This document shows, in pieces, positions 1-10,840 of a stretch of DNA of 64,000 bases (positions are counted from its first letter, which is position 1; each line of letters opens with the position of its first letter). The stretch spans positions 16,251,087 through 16,315,086 of the forward strand of contig BTRK01000001.1 in the NCBI GenBank assembly GCA_036245805.1. Direction: 5' to 3'. The notes beneath the pieces were generated by a model that was not told the origin of the DNA, did no database searches, and was given only the letters and a program-made list of their open reading frames with translations. This DNA comes from Pristionchus mayeri (taxonomy: Eukaryota > Nematoda > Chromadorea > Rhabditida > Neodiplogasteridae). Made by a program: the position numbers and the translations under genes.

Positions 1-1108
1 CGTCGAACGAGGATGAAGAGGGGAGTAGACTGCAGATAGCAGAGATCAATCACGGCTTAATTTCGACCTCAAGCCCGAGAAATTGAGTTTATTCCGTGAG
101 GAGTGAGGATATTACCGGAGATAAAAGATGAAAAATAATCTAGGGATTGAGATCAAAGATCACTCGACTCACGTTTGTGGCTGCGTGTAGTGTGGACGCC
201 GTGGGGTACGCGGAAGTCCGCCTGAATAGATAAGGGATCAAACTACGGAGATCAAAGATCAACAGACCAGGGAAGATCCGTCTGCAGCGTGCACGGTGCG
301 GCCATCTGAATTCACAGTCAGAAGAGTGAGCAAACAAATTTTGTATGGATACATCTTTTATAGAGCCGACCTCTTCCCGTTGTCCAACTATCAAGGCATT
401 CAAAAAGCTCCTATCCATGACGATGTGTGGATTTGTATCTCCGGACACTCTCCCAATTGAAGCACGCTCTCTCCAGTCAGACAAAGCGAGAGAGCACGCA
501 AATTGAAGAGAGTCAGAGGGGGAATCAACTGACGAAGTGCCTTGGTGAACTTGGCGAAATGCTGGACGTTGTCCTTCGTGTCGGGAGGCGCGAGCGGCAC
601 CGAGTCCTCCTGCAACGAAAAGCAGATTACGGTATCGAGGAGTGCTGTAGCCGGCATGATATTGATTCACTACAGTAGGATACAAAGAACACTGTCAAGG
701 TTATCTATTTATGAATAAGCCACGAAACAGGGGTGAAAAATTGTATAAATGGTATTGTGAATCACATTATGAATCATATGGGGGAAAAAGCGAAAAGGAA
801 TGCTCACCTCAGAAGAGCTGCAAAGTGCGCGCGCTGTGGTTTCGTCCATTGCGGAGGAGCGCGAACCGCTCGTTGCCGGGGAGAGGCGAATGAATGAGAG
901 GACCCGCTCCCTTCCTCTCACCTTGTTTGCTCGCTCGTCTATGCTAATCGTTGAATATTTTTAAAAGATCGAGATGTCATTGACTGATGTTTTTATCAAT
1001 GATTGATTTTTTCATCATCTCCTCTCACTCTTTTTCATCTCGTTCCCAGTAAGTTTCTCTCCCAATAATTTTCCAGCTTCCTGCTGAATTAACCCTAGAG
1101 GCTACTAG
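1..1108. other. Upstream region with no confident gene
   Basis: No gene can be built with confidence. One stretch on the minus strand (about 610-520) follows an acceptor-like cgttgcag and reads without stops from EDSVPLAPPDTKDN into QHFAKFTKALRQ, which looks coding. A second minus-strand stretch (about 430-290) reads NPHIVMDRSFLNALIVGQ. They may be exons of a gene that continues left of the window, divergent from the phosphodiesterase at 1109, but I could not join them in phase. Confidence that there is a minus-strand gene here is about one in four. Confidence 0.25.
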
Positions 1109-4100
1109 ATGAGCAGTTCAGCAGTTAGTTTACCTCTAACATTTCATATCTAATCAATTAACATTAATTATTGTAATTATCGTTCCATTGTTTACAGGGT
1201 CGAGTGACTCTTGATGAGAACTCTCCAGTTGAAGAGAGGAGGAGCAAGAGGAGGAGGATTCCGGTTATCGCAGGCGTAGGTACCAGAGATCAAAGATAAA
1301 GGAGGAGTAAAGTCAAACGCGCGCTTGGTTGAAATATGTTTCAATTAGAGGAGAACTCTCTTCAAGTCGCGTGCTCTCTCGCTCGTTGCCTGAGCTTTCC
1401 CTGATTTGGCTCCCAGCCAACTACCGATAGCTATGTTCGGAATGGAGATATCAATGTGAAAATTTCGGAGCTTCTTATCGTTGGGAAGATCTAGGGCGTG
1501 CATATGACAGCTTCGAAAAATGAATATTGACTTTGCTCCTCCTTTAAAGTTCAAGGCACTAGGTCGGATGAGAACCGTCGGATGAGAACCCACCGGATGA
1601 GAACCAAAAAAAGTACCCTTCTCCAGAATGTTCACAGTAGGTTCCCTGAGTGTCAAAAATGGTTCTGTGAAAGTCCTACAGAAGGGTCCATTTTTTGGTT
1701 CTCATCCGGTGGGTTCTCATCCGACGGTTCTCATCCGGTGTAGTGCCAAGTTCAAAGACCACTCCCAGTTCTTCTTCTCCTCTCTGTCGCTGTCGCCTGT
1801 TTCCTCGCTGGGTATTTCCTTCATTCTCGTGATGAAGAAAGGTCAAAGGTCAAAGATCACCCGGAAGAGATGAGTTGCGAGTGGATGAGACAGTGCTCTA
1901 AGAGGATGTCAGGGATCAACGATCATGGAGGGCAAAGGGACTTTGCAGAAAAGGCACTCCTCCCCTACTCATAATAAGCGTTGACGGATTCGCGCGAAGT
2001 TACCTCAGCGAAAAGGAGACTCCCACGATTCTGAAGGTGATCTTTGGTCTTTGTTCTGTCTACAATATTGTACAATAGCCAAAAATGTAAAAATTAAAGA
2101 ATGAACGAAGATAATAGCCGAATAGTTTATAAGATCAGTGATGAGACAAAAACAGAAAAGTGAACTTTTATCTTTCTCAAGATGGGCGAATGTGGAGGTC
2201 GCGCGGAGTATCTGCGTCCCTCCTATCCATCCAGGACCTTCCCCAATCAATACTCGATCGCCACTGGAATCCACCCAGGAAAGCACGACATCATCGGGAA
2301 CAAGTTCATGACGAAGAGAGTAAGAGATCAAAGTTCAAAGATCAATCTGATCGTTGGAATTTGAGGGGGAATTCAACCAGTCCGACGGAAGCTTCTTCGG
2401 AGGAGAACCAGTGAGTGTCTGCGCCCTCCTCCATTCGTACGCTCTCTCGCATCTTCTCCGAGTGTCTGCGCCCGCTTTAATTCGCACGCTCTCTCGCCTC
2501 CTCTCTAACCGGCGAGAGAGCACGTGAAATGGGAAGAGTCACGCAAGAATGGAATTTTTGATCTTTGATCCCTGCTACTCTTTCAGATCTGGAACACTAT
2601 AGTGAAGAACGGGAAGACGTCCAATGTGTACTACTGGCCTGGATCGTTTGCGCCGATTAGTGGTATGCTGGATACGGTAGGGAAAGATACGGACGGAATA
2701 TGGCATGGATACGATAGGGATACAGAATCTATTCGGCAATGATGATGACATCATTGCAGGAGTAGAAGCGACCGTCCATAAAGACAAGTACAGCAAACCT
2801 CGCGACACTTTGTTTGAGAAAATGAATTGGGTAGGTCAGGGAATCAGGAATCTGACATAACGAGATACCGTAACCCCTACAACTTCCGTACCCTCGAATC
2901 ATTGTAGGTCGTCGAAGCGCTGACATCATCTGATCCTCCTGATCTAACGATGCTCTATCTGGAACAGCCTGATGAGATTGCACATACTCATGGAAAGGAC
3001 TCCTTCCAGGCAAGTACGATTACCGTACCCACAACATACCGTATTCTACTGAATACAGTATTCGGCGGCTACCGTACCAATCATCCGTTAACATGTATTT
3101 CAGACTCATGACACGCTATTCGCAGTGGATGCCCTCATTAAATACGCACTTAATAAACTACATGATGTAAGCTTGCTGGTTTCTTCTCTGATTGTGGTCT
3201 TTGATCTTTCATAAATATTGCACTTCTTTCCGATCACGGAATGCGTTATTTCAATCCCAACGAGGTTTGCATAATCCATTAATTTTAATAATCAAATATA
3301 TATTTTATCAGTCAATCGTGCTGGAAGTTTTGGATTCGTCTATCGGGGCTGCAAAACTTAAAGCTGCTACTAACGTTTACTTTTACCAAGGTATCGATTT
3401 TTGAACTAACGATTTACGAATGAATTCGGTCGACAGAGCATTGAGAGAGGCAGTTCTGATAACGATTACATATCAGATATCTACTATAAGTTTACAGATT
3501 TAACCTCATCTGTTGATCAAAGTGTGCTGAAAGGCAAGAAGGGAGAACATTTTCGAGTCTATCGTTCGAAGGAGGAAATTCCCCTTCGATATCACTACGA
3601 CAGCGACAATATTGGATTTCCTTTGGTGTCTGGCAATCCGGGCACTTACTTCTTTAAGTGAGCACCCAAACCATTATGATAAGGCATTTCAATCAATCAT
3701 TCTTTCTGGCAGGAGCAGTAAAAATAACAGATCATAGTTGGCATATCTCTTTCTAAATACACGCAACGAACAAAATTCCAGGATTTTATATTTTTAAAAA
3801 CGGTATTTGCAGTACTCAAGCGGAGAAGGACGAATTCATGGCCAAAAAGCACTACATCGGCAATCACGGATGGGACAATTTCGACGAGTATGTCATCTAA
3901 AGTGCAAAGATCACCCTCTCCTTGTCAGACAAATGCAGGCAATTTTCTTCACGAAGGGTCCCTCAATCAGACGAAATATCACCGTGGCTCCTTTCCAAAA
4001 TGTCGAGTTGTACAATCTATTCGCTGGTAATCTTCATGATTCTCTTTATTTATTTTGCTCTCCCTCTCTATTAGACGAGAGAGCGTGTGGAATGAAGAGA

Positions 4101-5017
4101 GTCTGATCCCCTCGTCAAGGTCCTCTTCAGACCTTCTCCAGCTCAAACCCGCTGTCAACGACGGGCATCCGGGACTTCTAGACGATGCTAGTCAATGCCC
4201 CTCGACGAGAGTCTACTACATCTCAGACCAAGCCTTGTCTTGGGACATCCGAGGTTTGGAGTCCGATTACGTAGACGTAATTAGCTGACACAGGTATCGA
4301 GATTCTACTTGACTTCAACTGATGTCTCGGTCTGCTATAAATTCGCTGGCAATATCTTCTCTCTCCACTACTCGGAGAAGACAGTCGTGATTGAATTCGT
4401 TCCTTCACAAGCGCGTAGGGTTTATCTTCTCTTGCCAATGCTTCTTCGTCTTTTCAGTGACCAAATCAGCAATTGACTACGTGAAGCGCGAGTTTGAAGC
4501 CATTCCCCTGGTGGAACGAGCGATTCTGAAGTTGGCAAATCACTCGGGAATACGGATACAGATCGGACGATTTCCGAGGTGAGCTCAGTTCATGATTCAG
4601 TGATTACAGTAAGATTCAATCGATAAGTCATTGAATCTACAGTCCTTCATCTCTCCTCTTCGTCGCTGGATTCTGGTGTGAGGGAGAGGGGAAGGCGAGG
4701 GATGGAGAGTGTGAGAGAGAGGAAGAGACGAGGACAGAGGCATACGCCATACCCAAGCAGGCAGAGGACAACTTCAATGGTCTGGCTAGTCATGCTCCTC
4801 ATTTTTTGACCCTAGACTGATTCAAAAAAAATCGATAATCAATCGATAATTGCAGTCCCTAGATGACCTCCTCTTCGATTACCGTGTCTCCATCGCTGAC
4901 ATCGAGAAGACGACTTCCCTTCTTCTTCTACCTCAATCGATGGACGTCGAGAAGAAGAATCGCCCTGATGATCCCGAACAGCGACTGGTCCCGCATCAAG
5001 GAGCGAGACTAGATTGA
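1109..5017 (+). CDS. Ecto-nucleotide pyrophosphatase/phosphodiesterase (ENPP family), type II membrane protein
   Basis: Twenty exons join in phase: 1109-1123, 1198-1279, 1769-1841, 1949-2036, 2182-2319, 2366-2410, 2587-2662, 2760-2830, 2908-3009 (GC donor), 3104-3166, 3214-3264, 3312-3390, 3477-3657, 3813-3887, 3929-4026, 4131-4210, 4294-4414, 4458-4578, 4643-4779, 4863-5017. They give about 616 residues. A short basic cytoplasmic tail (RRSKRRR, residues 19-25) precedes one hydrophobic helix (about 26-50), so the protein should be a type II anchor with the enzyme outside the cell. Every metal ligand and the nucleophile of the alkaline-phosphatase-like fold are visible: Asp69 (SVDGF), Thr105 (SRTFPN), Asp218 and His222 (QPDEIAH), Asp258-His259 (SDHGM), His373 (GNHGWDN). 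The family hydrolyses phosphodiester and pyrophosphate bonds of extracellular nucleotides or phospholipids. The C-terminal third resembles the nuclease-like domain but is divergent. The exon carrying SDHGM has no AG acceptor (see findings), so the gene may be damaged or misassembled. The start is chosen because it is the nearest ATG giving an in-phase first exon; it is the least certain part. Confidence 0.5.
1555..1747. mobile_element. MITE-like inverted repeat inside the second intron of the phosphodiesterase gene
   Basis: The left end begins ggcactaggtcggatgagaa and the right end closes with the inverse, ...catccggtgtagtgcc. The arms hold three direct copies of a ggatgagaacc word on one side and three ggttctcatcc on the other. 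There is no coding capacity. The same terminal words recur at 28646-28733 and 47212-47299, and as remnants near 30387 and 48245, so this is one copy of a dispersed non-autonomous family. No clear target duplication was identified. Confidence 0.7.
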
Positions 5018-5390
5018 GGTATACGGTAGTCAAGGAGGGCACATCGTGTGTCAGATCAGTGATCAGCCTAGACTAGACCCGAGTATACGGTAGTCTCGTG
5101 GAGCAGACGGATGATCGACCGTATTCCAGCATGAGAACTCCACGACTTATACACAAGAACTGCATATTTCAATGAACTCTGATAATGAATTTTCTGAACT
5201 CGTGGCGAACGAATTATCGTATTGAAAAACGTAATTTTATGAACTCAATTAAGTGAATAGGCAACAACGGGGCGGCAAATAAACAATTCTTATTACAAAA
5301 ACAAATAGACAAGTGGATATTAGCAATGAAATAATTAACTAACTTAGCACTAATTAGCACGATCTCCTCTTCGAGATTTTGATGGTTGAT
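5018..5390. other. Intergenic region between convergent genes
   Basis: About 370 bp between the stop of the plus-strand phosphodiesterase gene and the stop of the minus-strand LW-domain gene. It contains two gagtatacggtagtc-type words (5066-5096) of the dispersed TACGGTAG class and is then AT-rich. I see no gene and no unambiguous AATAAA on either strand. Confidence 0.6.
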
Positions 5391-7470
5391 CTACCTTCGG
5401 GAGTAAAAGAACCGCCCGGGTTTTTGTGAAGGAGGAGCTGAAGGAGAATCCTCGATGAGAAGGAGAATCTGAAAATTATCGATTGATTTCCAAATTATCG
5501 ATTGATGTTAGTTGAAGGATTCGAGATTTCTTTACCTTTCTCTTCTTGGAATCTGCTTCCGCGATTCGCTTCGAAATCTTCTCCTTGATCGCCTTGAGTC
5601 GCACTTCTTCTTCGATTAACTTCTTTCCGTCGGAGAGAGGAGGAGATGGGGAAGCGGTGGTGGACAGAGGAGAGGAAGAGGATGAAGGGGGAGAAGAGGG
5701 GGAAGGGGAGGAAGGGGAGGAATGGGTAGAAAGGGAGGTGGGAAGAGGGGAAGGAGATGAGGAAGGGGAGGTGTGCTGAGGGGAGGAAGGGGTAGAAGGG
5801 GTAGTAGGGGAGGTGGGAAGAGGGGAAGGAGAGGAGGAAGGGGAGGGAGGAGTAGAAGGGGAGGAAGGGGAGATGGGAAGAGGGGAAGGAGAGGAATGGG
5901 TAGAAGGGGAGGTGGGAAGAGGGGAAGGAGAGGAGGAAGGAGAGGGAGGGGAGGAAGGAACGGATGAAACGGGAGAGGGTGAGGCAGTGATGGGAGGTGA
6001 AGTGAGTGAGGGAGATGTTGGTATTGGAGAGGAAGGAATATTCCGGAGTGGGGAAGTGATGGAAGGAACCGAGTGAAGATTGGAGAGGGATGATGAGGAA
6101 GAGGAATCAAATGAGGAGCCAATAGAAGAAGATTTAGTTGGAGTAAGAAGAATAGATGAAGAAGGAGTTGGCAGGGAAGAGACGGAGGAGGGAACTATGG
6201 GAGAGGGCGATGGTGCAGTGGGAATTTGAGAGGAAATTAGGGTGGAGGCGGGAGGAGGAGGAACGATTGGGGATGAGAAAGATGAAGGAGTGATTGAAGT
6301 AGGAATGGAAGATGAGACTTTGGGAAGAGGAAAAGGTGCTGAACGAAGGTTAAGGAGAGAAGAGGAAGAGACTACTGGGGAATATTGGGATACTGTAGGG
6401 GTGGTTGAGATGGGAGCAGAGGGAACAGTTGGTTGAGGAACGGATGAGGGGAACGTGGGTTGAGTAGGAGTGAAGGAAGGAATGAAGAAGGAGGAGGAAG
6501 GAGTGGGGAAGGGGTAGTTAGGAACGAATGGGAAAGGGGTGAAGGAAGTGGGGAATGAAGGATTCATTGGGAATGGAAAATAGGGAGTGGGTGCCATAGG
6601 GAAGGAAGGAGCGAATGGGAGAGCAGGGTAAGAGAAGGGAGTGATGGGGACGGGATTGAAGAAAATGGGATTGATGGAAGGTGGTGCATTCTGAAAATGG
6701 GATGGTCAATGATTGATGAAGATCAGGGTAAATTGACCTACCCATCTGGCATTTGCTGCTTCTTCTCCTCTGGAGCTCTCATTCCTCTTCACACAATTTC
6801 GGGTCTTCTTAGGAGCTATGAAGACTATCTCAGGATCGGTCGAGCTTCTCTTGAGATCGCCCTCGGGTGAGGAGAGGACTCTGAAAAGATAGATAATTGA
6901 AGGAAAGAAAAAAGATAACGAGATTGAATGGGATGATGCTACGAATCATCCTCAGATCTGGTTCCGATCAAACGATGAGAAGAAATGTAACGAGTCGTAC
7001 TAACTAAGTCGTACTTACTAGCGATGTTTCTACAAGGGATTAACCGGGAAAGGGGAATTGAGAAACTATTCGATTTGACAAATCGCAGTTATCAGCTTAC
7101 ATAGCAGCACTCACCCAATAGTAGGAGAGGGTCTGACAGATGAATGATCTGCAGCCCAGTCGTTCCAGATCTTGCGGGCTAGATGACCACACTGGGGATG
7201 GTCGAAGAATGCGGCTACAACCTGAGATGACAGGAAATAAATCGATATTCAAGCGTGATTTGACCTACCTTCATAACTCCGGTCTCCTTAAGGTTCTCTG
7301 CAGTGGCTTTCATTTGAGATAGTGCGAGAAGGCATTGCTCAATCTGAGAAAGCAATCGATAAATGGTTTCGAAAATGCGAATACCGTATCATGGAGCAAG
7401 AAGAATCGGGCTACCCTACCTGGTCAGGGTCCTGGAGCTTGAGGAGGTGGGTGATCAGAGGTGCAGACAT
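5391..7470 (-). CDS. TFIIS N-terminal/LW-domain protein with long Pro/Ser-rich tail
   Basis: Six exons close in phase: 7470-7420, 7343-7269, 7221-7115, 6880-6742, 6690-5536, 5468-5391, giving about 534 residues. The first three exons encode a compact helical domain (residues about 1-77) with LKETGVMK and HPQCGHLARKIWNDW. This matches the LW/TFIIS N-terminal domain of TFIIS, Elongin A, MED26 and IWS1, which docks transcription elongation factors. A basic stretch (APKKTRN, KRNES) follows. Then about 330 residues are nearly all Pro, Ser and Thr, encoded by one exon of near-tandem purine-rich repeats. A charged coiled-coil-like segment (EEEVRLKAIKEKISKRI) and a lysine/arginine-rich end (SKKRKI) follow and could be a nuclear signal. 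There is no zinc ribbon or Elongin BC box, so it is not TFIIS or a canonical Elongin A. The open frame runs past the donor at 5535 to a stop at 5476, so an unspliced shorter end is possible. Confidence 0.5.
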
Positions 7471-8523
7471 GGTGAGGAAGGGGATGTGAGAATGAGTGAT
7501 CTACTCTCACGATGGTTTAAGTACACAGGTAGGTGGATGAGTCCGCTTCAGTCTGTTTACGAGGGTCTTCCAGTCTCTATTTATGAGGGTCTTAGAGCCG
7601 AAAGGGGCGTGCCCAGTGGGGGAGAGGATAGATCTAGTGAGAAGATAGATAGCCATGCCAGAGGGGATTCGGTTGTTTGAAGCGGTATCATGCTGTAAAG
7701 ATAAGAGAGGCTTTTCCGATCTTTCCAATGGATGAAAGATATGAGGTGATAGAGCGTCCAACGGCGAGATCACGTCAGAAAATTTACTAGGAGTGATTCG
7801 GCAAGAAATTGTCTGACAAGAGATGAAGAGATAGTGAACAATAGCGTCGGCAATTTGACAAGACAAGAGGATTATCCATGTTCTCAGCCCGCGCCTCTAT
7901 CTTTATTGGATCATCCACTGTGAACAGGGTAATCTGAAGAGCCGCGACGCTTTTGGGAGCCGCTAATAGAGAGATTGATAACCAAAAATAATACCTAAGA
8001 TTTTGGATGATCCAAACGAGGGCGTACACGCGTTGCGTCATAATGGATAATTCATATCAATTTGACCATTCCCAAGGAACAATACGATGACGCAGCTATA
8101 TAGATTGGATGTAGTAGAGAAATTGCAATCGTACAACATCAAATGAAGCGCATACGCCCTGAGTCAAGAGACCTGGCAATAAATTTGAATTTGAATTTTG
8201 AGCGAAAAAGTTTTAAAAAAGCGTGGTTGAACGAGGTGATGAAGAGCATTGGAGAGTAATCTTCGCCAGAGGAGGACACCAGAGTGTTTGAAGGAAATTA
8301 ATACTGTCAAGAAGCATCAAGTTCTGACGCTCATTTCTCACTCAAGACATTCGATTTCGAGATAGCTACCGTAACCTTCAGGATTCAAAATGTCCATATT
8401 TATTCAATATTGCTGCTTTACAGTCGATCAGTAGGCGGATAAATGCAAGTGTTCATGATTTGTGCGCGAATTTACGCAGTCGCGCGCGCAACGACGGAAG
8501 GGGCGGGGCTTCGATCAGATGTT
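7471..8523. other. Intergenic region with one weak open frame
   Basis: No supported gene. A minus-strand frame at 8041-7787 starts MTQRVYALVWIIQ and continues with a hydrophobic stretch and an AAPKSVAALQ cleavage-like site, so it could be a short secreted peptide or a first exon. It joins to nothing convincing and is left as unproven. Near 8399-8404 the plus strand reads tttatt, a minus-strand AATAAA that fits the polyadenylation signal of the membrane-protein gene ending at 8524. Confidence 0.4.
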
Positions 8524-10206
8524 TTAGTCGTCGATGTGCAAGTCGCCCGCCTTATCCATCGGCGTAGCCACGTGCTGGAATACGGTAGGTTCGGTGGGTC
8601 ATTATCATGACCAGTCATGGATCTGACCCATCGCACGCCCCACCCGGACTACCGTATACCTTGTTGAGTGCCTCGTCCATGGTGGGCGGGACGGCGTGTT
8701 CCGTCTGCGACATCTCGATCTCGCTGGGTATTTGCACGGGAGTGTTGATGTATCTGAAGATGACGTCATCAGTAGGCTGTAGGCGGGGAATGCCGGAAGT
8801 GGGCGGGGCTTAAGACGTCATCCCATGGAAAGGATCTCACTTGACAGGCGAGTAGGGATCGGGGAGATTCTTCTCGACGAGAGGAATACTGGCGCCGTCT
8901 GGAGTGTTAGGAATCTGAGAAAATCAAAAAACAAAGATCAAATTTTAAAATTAGACAAAAAATCTCTATTTTTTCCTTCGTGCATACATCCCTGAGAAAA
9001 ACGGGTTCCAATGGTCGATAGATCAGCGAAGGTCAAAGAAGGAAAAGATCCCGACTACAGTAGTGACCAGATCAAAGATCAACTACCGTGCTCTGTGCCC
9101 GTTTGGAGGAAGTGGACGAGACATCCGTCTTCTGCTTGGAGACCTGTGATGTGAGAATGACGTAATCACTAAGATCAATGATTATAGATCAGACAACAGG
9201 TTGTGAGGTCAACAGAGAGCTCATTATCCAGCTGCGGTCATGATCATGAATACATTGTAGTTTGATCTTTGATCTTACCAGCGGCGTCTTCTGATTCGTG
9301 CTGCTGCCTGTGGTGACACTCGACGTTTCCAATCCCTTGTCCAACTTAACCTTCTTCAGCTTCAAAGATCAAAAATCAAACTACGGTAAAATCACCGGAA
9401 TTCAATTCTAACATGTAAGCGTACTTCTAAGCATCACTACTCAGATACTACTTCTAGCTACAGATCAAAGTTCAAAGATCAGAGATCAAAGATCAACTCC
9501 TCTCACCAGTTTCCGCTTGTCGTACCAGCACCAGAAGATGAAGGCGCCGAGGACGAGCACGAGCAGAACCGGCACGACGATCAGCACGATCTCCCACCAC
9601 GCCAGCCTGAGAATACCGTAATCCCTACCGTACCACCGCGATGAAATTACTGTACTGTTTCGAGTATACGGTGCGTCCAACATACGTTAACTAGCACGGA
9701 ATAGTGTAAGATGAGATAGAACAACCTCAATCTTGCCTAGGGATGATGCAACTACCGTACCCTCCTGCCTCCTTCGTCAGCTCGGTCGCATTCGTTGCTA
9801 TCGTAGTTGCGACCGTCGAAGCTACCGTAACCGCGTCTACCGTACCCGACGAGGGAGAAGTGACGGAATCTGAGAGGTCAAAGATCAAGTAGAAACTGAT
9901 GATCAAAGATCACTCACTGTTGGCCATATTGGCTGCTCCCGCGCTCGTCCCATTGTTCATCGAAGGGGCGGGGATTTCTGTGAAGAGGCGGAGTCAGAGA
10001 GGAAAAGGGGGCGGAGCCAAATACGAAATGAACGACTCACTCGCAGAAGCGACCGCCAGCGAGCGCGCGCGTTGACCCAAATGAGACGAATGATGGGCAC
10101 GATAAGGGGCTTTGTTGTTATTCAATTTCTCAAAATTATCACTAATAGTGACGTCATGGTCGAAATTGATAGGACGTGTAGTCCAGATCGATTCTTTTGA
10201 AATAGA
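8524..10206 (-). CDS. Unrecognised single-pass membrane protein, 5' end not found
   Basis: Nine exons close in phase: 10206-10041, 9977-9918, 9869-9761, 9606-9507, 9359-9279, 9143-9087, 8914-8841, 8753-8660, 8574-8524 (TAA). They give 263 residues plus an unknown start. An outer part rich in Ser, Thr, Ala and Asn (NNGTS, NATEL) precedes one strong transmembrane helix in exon 9606-9507 (WWEIVLIVVPVLLVLVLG), stopped by FWCWYDKRKL. The remaining 120 residues form a hydrophilic tail rich in Ser/Thr/Pro (TPVQIPSEIE, NTPDGAS). Positive charges right after the helix suggest an outside N-terminus and cytoplasmic C-terminus. No signal peptide or initiator was found upstream of 10206, so at least one 5' exon is missing. 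I recognise no domain. The exon 9869-9761 contains two TACGGTAG words of the dispersed intronic repeat class, read as TVDAVTVAS. It is divergent from the small gene at 10653. Confidence 0.5.
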
Positions 10207-10652
10207 CTGTGGTAGAAAAGAGAAGGAAGATGTTCGGTAGGACGGAGGATACGGTAGAGGGAGTGTTGGGGGGGGGTACTGTAGCGAGAAAAAAAGGTGT
10301 AAATTATCTCATGAGTGATTAGAAAACATGTAGTCCATTCACTACACCCAGTGAATCGATAGGACTGAGATTATCATAATTATGTGAATCAATGAGCATT
10401 ATTAATATCAAAGTGCATATTCAACCTTCTTTCACTCTCTCCCCTCTCTCGCTCTCTCTCCCCTCACTCTCTCTCCCCACTCTTCTCCCATTTTCATACC
10501 TTTCGTTGGCTCTGCGCGGTCGGCTCGTCGAGAGTGGACGAACCTGTTGAAACGTGAGTTGCTCTCCTACTCTTACCAGATTGAACTTTGAACTCTAGTT
10601 TGATCTTTTGACTCCAGTTTGGTCTTTGAACTCTAATATCCGCAGTTGTCCG
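10207..10652. promoter_or_regulatory. Divergent intergenic region with CT-rich tract
   Basis: The region lies between the minus-strand membrane protein and the plus-strand 49-residue gene. It has a pure pyrimidine block (about 10432-10490, repeats of ctctctcccc) of the kind found at GAGA/CT-type nematode promoters, and a 9-G run near 10263. A donor-like aacgtgagttg near 10553 and the acceptor ccgcag at 10640-10645 could define a 5' untranslated exon, or a spliced-leader acceptor 7 bp before the ATG. The missing first exon of the membrane gene may also lie here. Confidence 0.4.
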
Positions 10653-10840
10653 ATGGGCGCGTGCTGCTGCAAGAAGAAGAATGGAGAGGGGAAGAAGAGC
10701 GAGATGACCTCCACCAACAAGAAGAGCAAGAGCGGCAAGAGTAAGTCACCTTTGTAGTTTGATCTGTGCACTTTGCAGAGGCCGAATCCCCGCCTGACAA
10801 GACTGACGGCAACTACGAGAATCTCACCATCCACAGATAG
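10653..10840 (+). CDS. Small 49-residue protein with an N-terminal lipid-anchor signature
   Basis: Two exons, 10653-10740 and 10779-10840, join in phase to give 49 residues beginning MGACCCKKK and ending ENLTIHR. Gly2 after the initiator, with three cysteines at 4-6 and then lysines, is the classic pattern for myristoylation plus palmitoylation at the inner face of the plasma membrane. Residue 5 is Cys rather than Ser, so the myristoylation fit is imperfect. The rest is a Lys/Ser-rich hydrophilic chain (KKSEMTSTNKKSKSGKK) with a tyrosine (GNYENL) resembling a phosphotyrosine-type site. No enzyme domain fits in this length. The acceptor ccgcag just upstream suits trans-splicing. I do not recognise the family. 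The intron is only 38 bp, which is short but workable for nematodes. Confidence 0.5.

Noticed and set aside
3437..3476. Extra coding segment at the start of the exon at 3477
   Set aside because: It is open, but no join to the previous exon keeps phase; the acceptor tatcag at 3471-3476 does.
4211..4293. Apparent frameshift in the phosphodiesterase near 4254
   Set aside because: Using the donor at 4211 instead of 4254, and 4415 instead of 4430, restores phase throughout, so no shift is needed.
5616..6122. 168-codon Pro/Leu-rich minus-strand frame and several Gly/Glu/Arg-rich plus-strand frames
   Set aside because: Alternative readings of the repeat exon of the LW-domain gene; only one frame links to the flanking exons.
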